Source: JAICMB01 sp963838885
GTDB lineage: Bacteria; Acidobacteriota; Terriglobia; Bryobacterales; Bryobacteraceae
DNA: 64,000 nt
Reading direction: 5' to 3'
NCBI GenBank assembly: GCA_963838885.1
Contig: CAWITB010000015.1
Span: forward strand, 62,001-126,000
This document shows, piece by piece, positions 9,051 to 16,765 of the stretch. The notes beneath the pieces are model-generated. The model saw nothing but the letters and a program-made list of their open reading frames with translations, made no database searches and was not told the origin of the DNA. Made by a program: the position numbers and the translations under genes. Positions within the stretch are counted from its first letter, which is position 1, and each line of letters opens with the position of its first letter.

Positions 9051-10490
9051 ATGAGATCGATCAGCCGAGCGCGCTACGCCACATTATCAGGCGAAGAACA
9101 CGACGTATTCCTATTGGGTGCTGGATTCTCCAGGGCAATCGATCAGGCGATGCCGCTTACCAACGAGTTAACGAAGCGAATTGTTGAGCACTTGTCTAAC
9201 ATCATCGATCCCGAATATCTTAAGGCCGTCCCCTTCCTCAGTCAGGACTTCGAGAAAGGGCTGTCGTACTTGGCAGAAGAACAGCCCTGGCTGTTGGAAT
9301 CGGAGCGTCTTCGTAATCGAGCTCTCTTCTTGGATGTATCTGACGCCATTCATCACGTCTTGGTCGAGGCGCAAGACGTTGTGCTGCATCATCGAGAGTG
9401 TCCGGCCTGGCTGCTTGGCCTTGTGTTGAACATGCATTCGAAAGCCGCGTTCGTCATTAGCCTAAACTATGACACTCTTCTCGAAATGGCGGCTGCGGAA
9501 CTTTGTTTTGGAGGCGACGACGTCTACACCCCTGAATCGCTCCGCCCCTTCAACTTCCCAGCCCACCAGGGTCAGCTGTACGCTCAGAGGCCCCGAACCT
9601 TTCAGCTCTTTAAACTTCACGGTTCACTTCACTGGACGTACTCGGGAACCGAAGAGTATTTCGGCCAAACGATTGAGGATGGCAATCTGCGTCGCTGGTC
9701 AGTTGCGTTGGGAGACAAGCGGCCCTACGCGCTTGAAGACGGCAGGGTACCGCTGATCGTTCCTCCGACGCTTAGTAAATCCAGGTACTTTGATAATGAA
9801 AAAATCAGATGGCTCTGGCGAAGGGCTGCACTAGCGTTGTCTTCCGCGCGGCGCGTCTTCTGTATTGGCTATAGCCTTCCCGCAGGAGACCTGCTGATGC
9901 GGTTCCTACTACATGATAGCAAGCCGGAGAGTGATCGAAAGGTTCCATTTTGGCTGATCAACTCCGATTGCGCTGCAGGGAAACACTACGAGCAAGCGTT
10001 ACCGCCATGGTACAGCTTGAGGACCACTTACACCTGCAATAAAGATTTTGAGGTAGTGCCCCGGTTTGCCGTCGATTATTCAAATGGGGAGCTTGACAAA
10101 CCGGCTACTTCGCTGATTCCAGAAGGCGCCAGCGTAATCGCCGACTTATTGCAACACTCGATTGTCAACCACTCGAATCATCGGAATGTCATCGATGATT
10201 CATTTTTCGAGGTGCGGCGTATCGACGATTCTGGTTTACTTCTCCCTGATGCAGATGGAGGCACGCGTTTTCTGCCTTGGACCGCCTTCGAAAAGATTCT
10301 CCTCGCCGCCGAGCGAGGCGAGTATGGCCCATGGCGGCGGGACGAGAGTTCGTGGAAGCTGTCTCTGGGCAATAAGCTCCGGCACGATTGGGACCGTCAG
10401 ATCTTCACTTTACTCATAGGCGCCCGATCACTCGTGAAATGCGAATCAGATGGCCAAGTCCAATTCAAACAATCGCGCAGAGTTTATTAG
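9051..10490 (+). CDS. Standalone SIR2-domain protein (SIR2_2 type), probable defence NADase
   Basis: A 479-residue protein whose N-terminal ~290 residues are a SIR2-like domain. It has the NAD-binding loop DVFLLGAGFSRAID (G23-A-G-F-S27), the catalytic LNYD (Asn139) and KLHGSLHW (His190), and the final Rossmann segment RRVFCIGYSLPAGDLLMRFL. The zinc-ribbon cysteines of true sirtuin deacetylases are not evident. Bacterial SIR2_2 proteins are mostly NAD-degrading effectors of anti-phage systems such as Thoeris, DSR and SIR2-Argonaute. Residues ~300-479 form a domain I do not recognise (VRRIDDSGLLLPDADGG, LPWTAFEKILLAAERGEYG). GGGAGG stands only two bases before the ATG. No partner gene is visible: upstream is an Nramp scrap and downstream IS21 debris on the other strand. 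Confidence 0.85.
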   Translation: MRSISRARYATLSGEEHDVFLLGAGFSRAIDQAMPLTNELTKRIVEHLSNIIDPEYLKAVPFLSQDFEKGLSYLAEEQPWLLESERLRNRALFLDVSDAIHHVLVEAQDVVLHHRECPAWLLGLVLNMHSKAAFVISLNYDTLLEMAAAELCFGGDDVYTPESLRPFNFPAHQGQLYAQRPRTFQLFKLHGSLHWTYSGTEEYFGQTIEDGNLRRWSVALGDKRPYALEDGRVPLIVPPTLSKSRYFDNEKIRWLWRRAALALSSARRVFCIGYSLPAGDLLMRFLLHDSKPESDRKVPFWLINSDCAAGKHYEQALPPWYSLRTTYTCNKDFEVVPRFAVDYSNGELDKPATSLIPEGASVIADLLQHSIVNHSNHRNVIDDSFFEVRRIDDSGLLLPDADGGTRFLPWTAFEKILLAAERGEYGPWRRDESSWKLSLGNKLRHDWDRQIFTLLIGARSLVKCESDGQVQFKQSRRVY

Positions 10491-10931
10491 CAGGAAGCCG
10501 GTCATCACTCCGCCATCGTCAACGAGGCATACGTTAGGCGCTATCTGACCCGGCTTTCCGTTCGATGGACAGGGCTTGTTTTTTTGAAACGCCTTCCTCT
10601 CAGACGTTTCGAGTTTGGCGCGGTCTCTGGCTAAGCGCGTCTCGACTGCGGCTTGAATGGCGATTTCCTGCGGACTCCAGATCGGTTCCCCATCGGTAGG
10701 CGTGAAATCTAGTCTTGCCGGCGTACCGTCTTCTCCGTTGACGAAGCAAAATGTCCGCGTGATCTTGGCATAGCTTGCGGGAGCGGCGATGGGCTCGGAA
10801 GAAATCTCGGCGATGCATTGAATGCCGAATGCATGAGGATAGTATTCCTCCCATAGCAGTTGAAGGGTCACGTACTTGCTGTTGTGCAACTGCTCGTGGA
10901 TCGCAGCGAAGTCCGGTGGCGTGCGCCCCAC
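10446..10931 (-). pseudogene. IS21 IstA scrap joined to an unknown C-terminal sequence
   Basis: The first ~38 residues (TPPDFAAIHEQLHNSKYVTL, then QLLWEEYYPHAFGIQ) match the region of the IS21 transposase IstA just before its catalytic domain, where family members read TLQLLWEEYxxxxPDGYxYS. The similarity then stops abruptly. The remaining ~120 residues (AEISSEPIAAPASYAKITRT to MTGFLLINSARLFELDLAI) belong to no family I know. The continuous frame is best explained as a deletion or recombination junction. Its 3' end overlaps the end of the SIR2 gene by 45 bases on the opposite strand. Confidence 0.5.
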
Positions 10932-11367
10932 CAGTTCAGAGCCCCGCAGTCGCGCGAAAGATCACCCCGCGGCAGTCGGGTAGCCTTATTTGTTGCGGCC
11001 CTTCGCAGCATACCAGGGCTTTGATGCGGTCCGGTAAACCGGACAGGCGATAGCATTGAACTCAGCCTCAGAGCAGCGTCCGATCACGACCTGACCTGGT
11101 TCGTTTGGATGGCTGGCCGCGACGACCGTTTCAGTGATGTAGTTCGTAGCGTAAAGTTGTGAGTTCGTCGCAGGAGCAGGACACACCATAGTCATTCTCT
11201 GCTTGATGACGGTGCCGCACATTGGCTGACTCGTCTGTTGAAGCAGTTTCACGTAAAATTCAACTTGAGCCTCATTCCACCCTATATGGTCCGTCCACAC
11301 ATTTCCACCACCAATCGTTTGCGGCCCTTGAGGATTAACCGATATGAAAGGTGGAGGTTTAGGTGTC

Positions 11368-11403
11368 TGAAGTGAACCCCTGGAGTGAGACACGAAGTTA
11401 AGG
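11368..11403. repeat. Left terminal inverted repeat of the IS3 element
   Basis: TGAAGTGAACCCC followed by a less conserved stretch and GTTAAGGGG. It pairs with the reverse complement of 12854-12889. The outer 13 bases differ at only one position between the two ends, and GTC lies immediately outside. Confidence 0.8.
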
Positions 11404-11644
11404 GGGTTATCGCCGTTGGCTGAAAATCCGTGGACGGCGGGGTTGCGGTTGATCCACTCTGGAAGCACCTGAGCGGAGGATAGGGCAACGCAGGGATGCG
11501 ACCCGAGCGTCGACTCAGCGGCCGGAATGGCAGGGGCGGCGCCAGCCGCCCCTTGAAAGAGCCATTCTGGCGCAACTGCGTTAAATCCCGGGGTCGCAGG
11601 GGCAGAGCCCCCGTTGGCGGTCTGCGTGATGCGCATCGTAAACT

Positions 11645-12688
11645 TCATGCAGCGCCGCTCTCGAACTCGGCCGGCGGCAGATATCCGAGAGCCGAGTGCA
11701 GCCGCTTCTGATTATAGACGCGCTCCAGGAACTCGCGGATGCTGGTGTGGGCTTCCTGAAAGTCGCGATATTCGTTGCGGTAGACCTCTTCGTACTTCAG
11801 CGTTTTCATGAAGGATTCGCAGGCCGCGTTGTCATAAGGATTGCCCTTGCGGCTCATGCTGATTTGAGCCTTGTGTTGCTTCAGCAGTTCCGTATAGCCC
11901 CCGGAAGCGTACTGAACGCCGCGATCCGAGTGATGCACCAAGCCAGGCTGCGGGTTTCGCTCCCTCAATGCCATGGTGAGCGCGGCGATCGCCAGCCCGG
12001 CCTCCAGCGTTCGCCCGAGCGCCCAACCGATGACGCGTCTCGAGAACGCGTCCAGCACCACGGCCAGGAACACAAACTCGACCCGCAGGCGAATATAGGT
12101 GATGTCCGCTACCCAAAGCTGGTTGATCCCCGTGGGCGTGATTTGCGCAGCCAGATTCGGGTAGACCGGCAGGTTGTGGCGCGAGTCCGTCGTGACCATA
12201 AACCTGCGCCGCCGCACACAGAGCAGATTATCCTCGCGCATCATCCGCAGCACGCGTTTGTGGTTGATGGCGAAGCCTCGCTTCTGGAGTTCGACGGTGA
12301 TTCGTCGATAGCCGTACGCTGCTGATTCGACCGCGATCTTCTGCATCTCATCGCGAACTTCCATCTCTACCGGCGTGGCCTGCCGCGGAGTCCGCACGCG
12401 GTAGAAACTGGCCCGGCTCAGGCCGGTCATCTGACATAGAGCGTTCACGGCTTGGCCTTTCGCTGCGGCTTGCTGAATTTCTTCAAACAGGCATCCCCGC
12501 CATTGACGACGGCTGGCGGGTGATAGTCCCTGAAATGCGTTAACGCTTTTTTTAAAAAGTCGTTCTCCATCGTGAGCTGGCCGATTTTCCGTTCCAGCTC
12601 GGCGATGCGCCTGGCATCCTCCACCGCCGGCAAGGCCGCTCCCCGCCGGCCGATACCAGGGAATGCCAGTTCGCCCTGGGCCCGCCAT
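11645..12688 (-). CDS. IS3-family OrfB, integrase domain made by -1 frameshift from OrfA
   Basis: The useful reading enters at the A7 slip site (ERLFKKSVNAFQ) and continues with the HTH_21 segment (AYGYRRITVELQKRGFAINH) and the rve integrase core. The three acidic residues sit in LWVADITYIRLR, GLVHHSDRGVQYAS and NAACESFMKTLKYEEVY, spaced as in active enzymes. It ends with NQKRLHSALGYLPPAEFE. The first ~45 residues from the upstream ATG overlap orfA out of frame and are unlikely to be used separately. No damage is seen. Confidence 0.9.
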   Translation of the reverse strand: MAGPGRTGIPWYRPAGSGLAGGGGCQAHRRAGTENRPAHDGERLFKKSVNAFQGLSPASRRQWRGCLFEEIQQAAAKGQAVNALCQMTGLSRASFYRVRTPRQATPVEMEVRDEMQKIAVESAAYGYRRITVELQKRGFAINHKRVLRMMREDNLLCVRRRRFMVTTDSRHNLPVYPNLAAQITPTGINQLWVADITYIRLRVEFVFLAVVLDAFSRRVIGWALGRTLEAGLAIAALTMALRERNPQPGLVHHSDRGVQYASGGYTELLKQHKAQISMSRKGNPYDNAACESFMKTLKYEEVYRNEYRDFQEAHTSIREFLERVYNQKRLHSALGYLPPAEFESGAA

Positions 12689-12825
12689 TCCCCGCGCCAG
12701 CGTTCCAATAGATGGGGGCTCACTTGGTATTTGCGCGCAATCTCGCCGCCGGTAGCGCCTACGTCGAGGGCGCGCATCGCGGCGATCTTCAGGTCACGAC
12801 TGTAAACAGCTCGGGACAAATCCAT
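12445..12825 (-). CDS. IS3-family OrfA (helix-turn-helix protein)
   Basis: A 126-residue protein with an N-terminal helix-turn-helix (YSRDLKIAAMRALDVGAT, GGEIARKYQVSPHLLERWRG) and a leucine-zipper-like coiled coil (ARRIAELERKIGQLTMENDF). This is the standard DNA-end-binding and dimerisation half of an IS3-family transposase. The run of seven A residues at about 12549-12555, in the context TTA AAA AAA GCG, lets ribosomes slip back one base into the orfB frame and make the OrfAB transposase. Confidence 0.9.
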   Translation of the reverse strand: MDLSRAVYSRDLKIAAMRALDVGATGGEIARKYQVSPHLLERWRGEWRAQGELAFPGIGRRGAALPAVEDARRIAELERKIGQLTMENDFLKKALTHFRDYHPPAVVNGGDACLKKFSKPQRKAKP

Positions 12826-12853
12826 TTCCTCACTCCATTCAATGTATTTGTTC

Positions 12854-12889
12854 CCTTAACTCGCTGTCTCAGTTTTGGGGTTCACTCCA
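12854..12889. repeat. Right terminal inverted repeat of the IS3 element
   Basis: CCTTAACTCGCTGTCTCAG followed by TTTTGGGGTTCACTCCA, the inverse of the left end. The duplicated GTC follows at 12890-12892, after which the interrupted host gene resumes. Confidence 0.8.
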
Positions 12890-13680
12890 GTCGCAGCCCC
12901 CAGGAATGCCGTTGCTAAATTCCAGCATGTATCACCAAGAGGATTAATATCTGCAATTGGCGTCTCCTCGTTTACCACTCGGCCAGCGAAGTTAATCCCC
13001 GAAGTAGACGTTAGAGTCGCCGTGAAAAACGCCTCTGTACGTTCTCCGTTCTGTGGATCCCGGTCAAAGAATGTGGAATCCTCTCCATCCGGTACTTCGC
13101 ATCCCGGAACTACAGTGACGGTGAACGAACCATAGTTGTCGTACCAGCCAAATCCATCCATTGAGCCGAAAAATAGCCGAGTCGCCCCCGCCGGAACGCT
13201 GACTGTGCTGCTTGATCCTATGAGGAAGACCTGTTGTAAAACCGGCGCAGTATTTGAACCAAGCTGGGTCGGCGGAGGCGTTAAACTCGGCTGGTTAGGC
13301 CCGAGAAACACCCCAAGTAGCGCGTTAGCCTGTGCACTAATGGTGGAAAGGCCGTTCTGAGCTCCGTTGACATGCGGAGTGGGAACTGACGGGTTTCCGT
13401 CAGGCCCCGTTGCTGCGCACGGCGGTACGGGACCATAGCATTCCAAACCCGTCGCCGTGATTGAGAGAGTGGAACCCGCAGTGACAGAAATTCCGGGAGG
13501 CGATTCAGCAGGCGCCATATCGCATGGGCCTCCCGACAGGCCGCAGGACGCAGTCGAGCCTGGGGGCATTCCAGCCAGCCACGGATCAGACGTACCAGGG
13601 ACGGATACTGTTTGAGATGTTTGAGCCAACAAACATCCAGCAAACACTAAATGCAGCAAGAACGGGACTGGGCTCCGCAT

Positions 13681-14166
13681 GAGAGTTCCTCCAACGGCCC
13701 GAAGAGTAGAAATATAAGCGTATCACCGGGGAGCGCCTAAGGTTGTTCAATTCGGGGCCTGGTTTTGGGGGCCTGGACACGCCCTCCGAATTTGCGGCAC
13801 TTTGCGGCGCCGGGCGGAGCAATGCCCAGGCCGCCGCAGCGCGCGAGAACGGCACGCGCGGCGGCCGACCGAGGGGATCGACGAATCATGAATCGCCGCG
13901 TTGTGACTCGAACCTACAACCCGCAGGTTAACTGCACGGAGGCAACCCGATTGTTTCCAATGCGGTCCATTCTCCCGTCTCGGCGAGAAGGACCGCCGCA
14001 CCTTGACTCCCTTGCCATGAGCCATTTCAGGCGTGATTCTGGCACATTGATACCCTGGAATCGCGGTCTTGGAGGGCATCGAAGTGAGGGATCGAGGAAA
14101 TAATCGAACGCGGCAGATCCAGATCGGATTGAAGTACAATTTTGAGGTTTGAAACAAGAGTATCCC
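13681..14166. other. No supportable gene
   Basis: Between the divergent secreted-protein gene and the enolase-superfamily gene, only a scrap is seen: GAGRSNAQAAAARENG then GGRPRG near 13800-13860, reminiscent of basic C-terminal tails of small bacterial proteins. Promoters for both flanking genes should lie here, but I see no convincing pair of boxes. Confidence 0.4.
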
Positions 14167-15441
14167 ATGAAACAACCAACTCGCAGGGTTTTATTCAGAG
14201 GCTCCCTTCTGCCGATCGCTGGAGCGGCGGGGCTGTCCGGGCTTTCCGCGGCGGTGCAGGAAAACAGTTCCCCTTACCGTCGTCCCAAGCTAAAGATCAC
14301 CGATGTCCGGACGGCCGAAGTTCGCATGCACGGCTACCAGGTGCACGTTCGCGTGTACACGGACCAAGGGATCGTAGGGCAGGGCGAAACCACGGACGCC
14401 TCGCAGGGAAACGTTCCGCTTATCCATTCGTTCGGCCGGATGCTGGTGGGACAAGATCCGCTCAATATCGAAGCCGCCTTCGAACGCATCCGCACCTCCG
14501 GCGTATTCGCAGGCGCGCAAGGTGGCCAATATGTCACGGCGCTCACCGGGATTGAGATCGCGCTCTGGGATATCGCGGGCAAAGCGTTGGGCTTGCCCGT
14601 ATATCAGTTGCTCGGCGGGAAGGTGCGGGACCGCGTGCGCATCTATTGCGATTCCGGCGCGCGGGAAATGATTCCAGGCGACGAGGGTTCGAAGGCGCGC
14701 ATCAAGCAGATTCAAGAGATGGGCTTCACGGCGGCGAAGATCGATATCGACGACGCGCGCGACCCCGCGCGCATGGACCGCGTGAACTGGACCGCATCCA
14801 ACGGCGAGATCGATCACATGATCGCGAAGATCGCGTTTACGCGCGAACTCTATCCCAAGAATTTTGACCTCGCTGTGGACATGCACGCGCGCTACGATGC
14901 CACTACGGGGAAACGCGTGGCCAAGGAGGTCGAGCCGTTCAAACTGATGTGGCTGGAAGAGCCGGTTCCCGCGGAAAACATCGACGCCATGCGCGATGTG
15001 CGGGCCTCCACGAGCACTCCGATCTGCTGCGGCGAAAACATTTATATGCGCTGGGGCTTCCGCGAGATTCTAGAGAAGCGCGCAGCCGATATTATCATGC
15101 CCGACTTTCAGAAGACCGGCGGTCTGCTGGAGGCGCGCAAGATCGCCGACATGGCGCACGCATACTATGTGCCAGTGGCCCCGCACGCGGTGACGTCGCC
15201 CATCGGCATGATGGCGACGGCGCACGTGTGCGCGGTGATTCCGAATTTCCTGGTGCAGGAGTGGCACTGGATCGATTCGCCGGATCTGTGGCGGAACTGG
15301 GCCAAGGAAGGCGAGATTATTCAAAAGGGCTTTATCACGCCGCCGGATCGTGCGGGCTTGGGCGTGGAGATGAATGAAGACGGGGCACGGAAGGCGCAGG
15401 TTCCGGGCACGCCATGGTTTGAGCCCACGAGGCGAGGATAA
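14167..15441 (+). CDS. Mandelate racemase/muconate lactonizing enzyme-family protein, Tat-exported
   Basis: A 424-residue enolase-superfamily protein of the sugar-acid dehydratase type. The N-terminus has a twin-arginine signal (MKQPTRRVLFRGSLLPIAGA). The capping domain is KITDVRTAEVRMHGYQVHVR. The barrel shows AAKIDIDDARDP (acid/base Lys), FDLAVDMHARYD and WLEEPVPAEN and CCGENIYMRW (three metal ligands), and VAPHAVTSPIGM (catalytic His). The reaction is probably dehydration of an aldonic or uronic acid; the exact substrate cannot be read. An in-frame TTG lies at 14149, but the ATG at 14167 begins right at the Tat signal. The RraA-like gene follows after 7 bases, suggesting co-transcription. 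Confidence 0.85.
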   Translation: MKQPTRRVLFRGSLLPIAGAAGLSGLSAAVQENSSPYRRPKLKITDVRTAEVRMHGYQVHVRVYTDQGIVGQGETTDASQGNVPLIHSFGRMLVGQDPLNIEAAFERIRTSGVFAGAQGGQYVTALTGIEIALWDIAGKALGLPVYQLLGGKVRDRVRIYCDSGAREMIPGDEGSKARIKQIQEMGFTAAKIDIDDARDPARMDRVNWTASNGEIDHMIAKIAFTRELYPKNFDLAVDMHARYDATTGKRVAKEVEPFKLMWLEEPVPAENIDAMRDVRASTSTPICCGENIYMRWGFREILEKRAADIIMPDFQKTGGLLEARKIADMAHAYYVPVAPHAVTSPIGMMATAHVCAVIPNFLVQEWHWIDSPDLWRNWAKEGEIIQKGFITPPDRAGLGVEMNEDGARKAQVPGTPWFEPTRRG

Positions 15442-15448
15442 CCGAAAA

Positions 15449-16408
15449 GTGTTGTCCTCCAGACTGAATTTTGCCGCCGCGGCGGCGCTGTGCATGGCCT
15501 CCGTGGCGTTCGCCCAACCGGGCATTCTGACTCGCGAGTTGCTCATCCAATATACGCCGGACTGGAAAGGCGAACGCTTTCCCGACGGCCGCCCTAAGGT
15601 TCCGGACGGCGTCCTGCAGCGCATGAAATCGGTGACGCTGGAGGAAGCGTGGGCGCGCTTGCGCTCTGCCGGCTTTAATCACGAATACTCCGACGGTTGG
15701 TTGGTGATCCATCCCGAAAAGGTGCTGGTGGGCCGCGCCCTCACCGCGCAATGGCTGCCGGGCCGCCCGGATATCGAGCGGGTCATTGAAGAGCAGGGCA
15801 AAAAAGACGGGCGCGTCGGCGGCACCAACGCGTGGCCCGTCGACATGCTGCAGGCCGGCGACGTCTACGTCTGCGACCACTTCGACCTGAAGCAGGACGG
15901 GCCATCAATCGGCGATAACGTCGGCAACACCATCTACGCCAAGACCCACAATGGAATCGTCTACGAGGGAGCGGTGCGCGATATCAACGGCCTGAAGGAA
16001 CTGGAGGATTTCACGGCGTTCGTCCGCTACTACGATCCCTCGCATCATTTCGGCATGCTGAACACCGGGGCGCGCTTGAATTCGACCATGATCGGCATCA
16101 ACACGCCGATTCGCATTGGGAAAGCCACCGTTATGCCCGGGGACGTCGTGCTCGGGCGCGATGGCGGCGTTCTTTTCATACCACCGCAACTGGCCGAATC
16201 AGTGGTGCGGTATTCCGAGATCACGCACCTGCGCGACCTGTTCGGTCATCAACGGCTGCGCGAGGGGAAATATACGGCGGGCCAAATCGACGCCGCCTGG
16301 ACGGCCCCGATCGAGGCGGATTTCAAACAGTGGCTGCGAGAGAACATTGACAAGCTGCCGGTGGCGAAACCGCAGATTGAGGAGATCCTGAGAGGTCGGC
16401 AGCAATGA
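15449..16408 (+). CDS. RraA-like protein with export signal
   Basis: A 319-residue RraA/HMG-aldolase-fold protein. From a GTG at 15449 (preceded by GAGGATAACC) the protein opens with a signal peptide ending AALCMASVAFAQ. The RraA core follows: VGRALTAQWLPGRPD, GDVYVCDHFD, GDNVGNTIYAKTHNGIVYEG, GAVRDINGL and GDVVLGRDGGVLFIPP. The GxxxR-D motif (AVRD) that binds metal and pyruvate in family aldolases is present. Paired with a sugar-acid dehydratase, an aldolase/lyase acting on a 2-keto-3-deoxy acid is plausible, but that is inference from position. Confidence 0.82.
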   Translation: MLSSRLNFAAAAALCMASVAFAQPGILTRELLIQYTPDWKGERFPDGRPKVPDGVLQRMKSVTLEEAWARLRSAGFNHEYSDGWLVIHPEKVLVGRALTAQWLPGRPDIERVIEEQGKKDGRVGGTNAWPVDMLQAGDVYVCDHFDLKQDGPSIGDNVGNTIYAKTHNGIVYEGAVRDINGLKELEDFTAFVRYYDPSHHFGMLNTGARLNSTMIGINTPIRIGKATVMPGDVVLGRDGGVLFIPPQLAESVVRYSEITHLRDLFGHQRLREGKYTAGQIDAAWTAPIEADFKQWLRENIDKLPVAKPQIEEILRGRQQ

Positions 16409-16671
16409 GGAACGCTCTGACGAACCTCGCCTTTCCGGACGATGGAAGTTCCGCAATTTTACGCGAGAAAATTCTGAAAGCGACACGTAAGCCAGGCGGC
16501 ACCCGAGCCCCACTGGCTTCATCCACAACTCCGTGCCCAACTGGTAAACGGCCCGCTCCAGGAAGCTAGAGGGAACCGAGCTTACCAGTGGGATTCCTGA
16601 TCCGGATCTCAATTCTGCTCCTGACAGTCTGCCCCATTCACGCCAGATTGTCGCCCGGCACGTGGCTCACG

Positions 16672-16701
16672 TTGACGCAATTCCTTTAGAATCTGTAGAT
16701 T
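16672..16701 (+). promoter_or_regulatory. Possible sigma70-type promoter of the subtilase gene
   Basis: TTGACG at 16672-16677 and TAGATT at 16696-16701, separated by 18 bases, lie 65 bases before the subtilase ATG. The rest of 16409-16765 has no gene-like content. The call rests on consensus resemblance alone. Confidence 0.35.
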
Positions 16702-16765
16702 TATCTGGCGGGCCGTTTGCCTTGATCAGGTGCGTGCACAATCTCTCTTCCCGGGGTACAAGGCA

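Larger units (their letters stand above)
11368..12889 (-). mobile_element. Complete IS3-family element (IS150-like), 1522 bp
   Basis: The ends are imperfect inverted repeats: left TGAAGTGAACCCC then TGGAGTGAGACACGAAGTTA; right (reverse complement) TGGAGTGAACCCC then AAAACTGAGACAGCGAGTTA. The element begins TG and ends CA and is flanked on both sides by GTC (11365-11367 and 12890-12892), a three-base target duplication normal for this family. It carries orfA and orfB on the minus strand joined by a slippery A7. About 270 non-coding bases separate the orfB stop from the left end, which is longer than usual. All parts needed for movement look intact. Confidence 0.88.
10986..13680 (-). pseudogene. 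Secreted hypothetical protein gene split by an IS3-family element
   Basis: The 5' part (13680-12893) encodes a signal peptide (MRSPVPFLLHLVFAGCLLAQ) and a Pro/Gly/Ser-rich beta domain resembling the PA-IL-like/galactose-binding acidobacterial exoproteins (TRLFFGSMDGFGWYDNYGSF). The 3' part (11364-10986) encodes TPKPPPFISVNPQGPQTIGG and ends YAAKGRNK. If the element at 11368-12889 and one copy of the GTC duplication are removed, the codons join in frame (GCT GCG ACA CCT AAA, A-A-T-P-K). This gives one continuous reading of 390 codons including the stop (389 aa). Function is unknown. Interruption is recent, since both halves are undamaged. Confidence 0.85.

Noticed and set aside
13886..13930. 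A GGTTCGAGTC T-loop-like sequence on the minus strand, suggesting a tRNA
   Set aside because: The five-pair T-stem does not form around the loop and no acceptor or anticodon arms are present.
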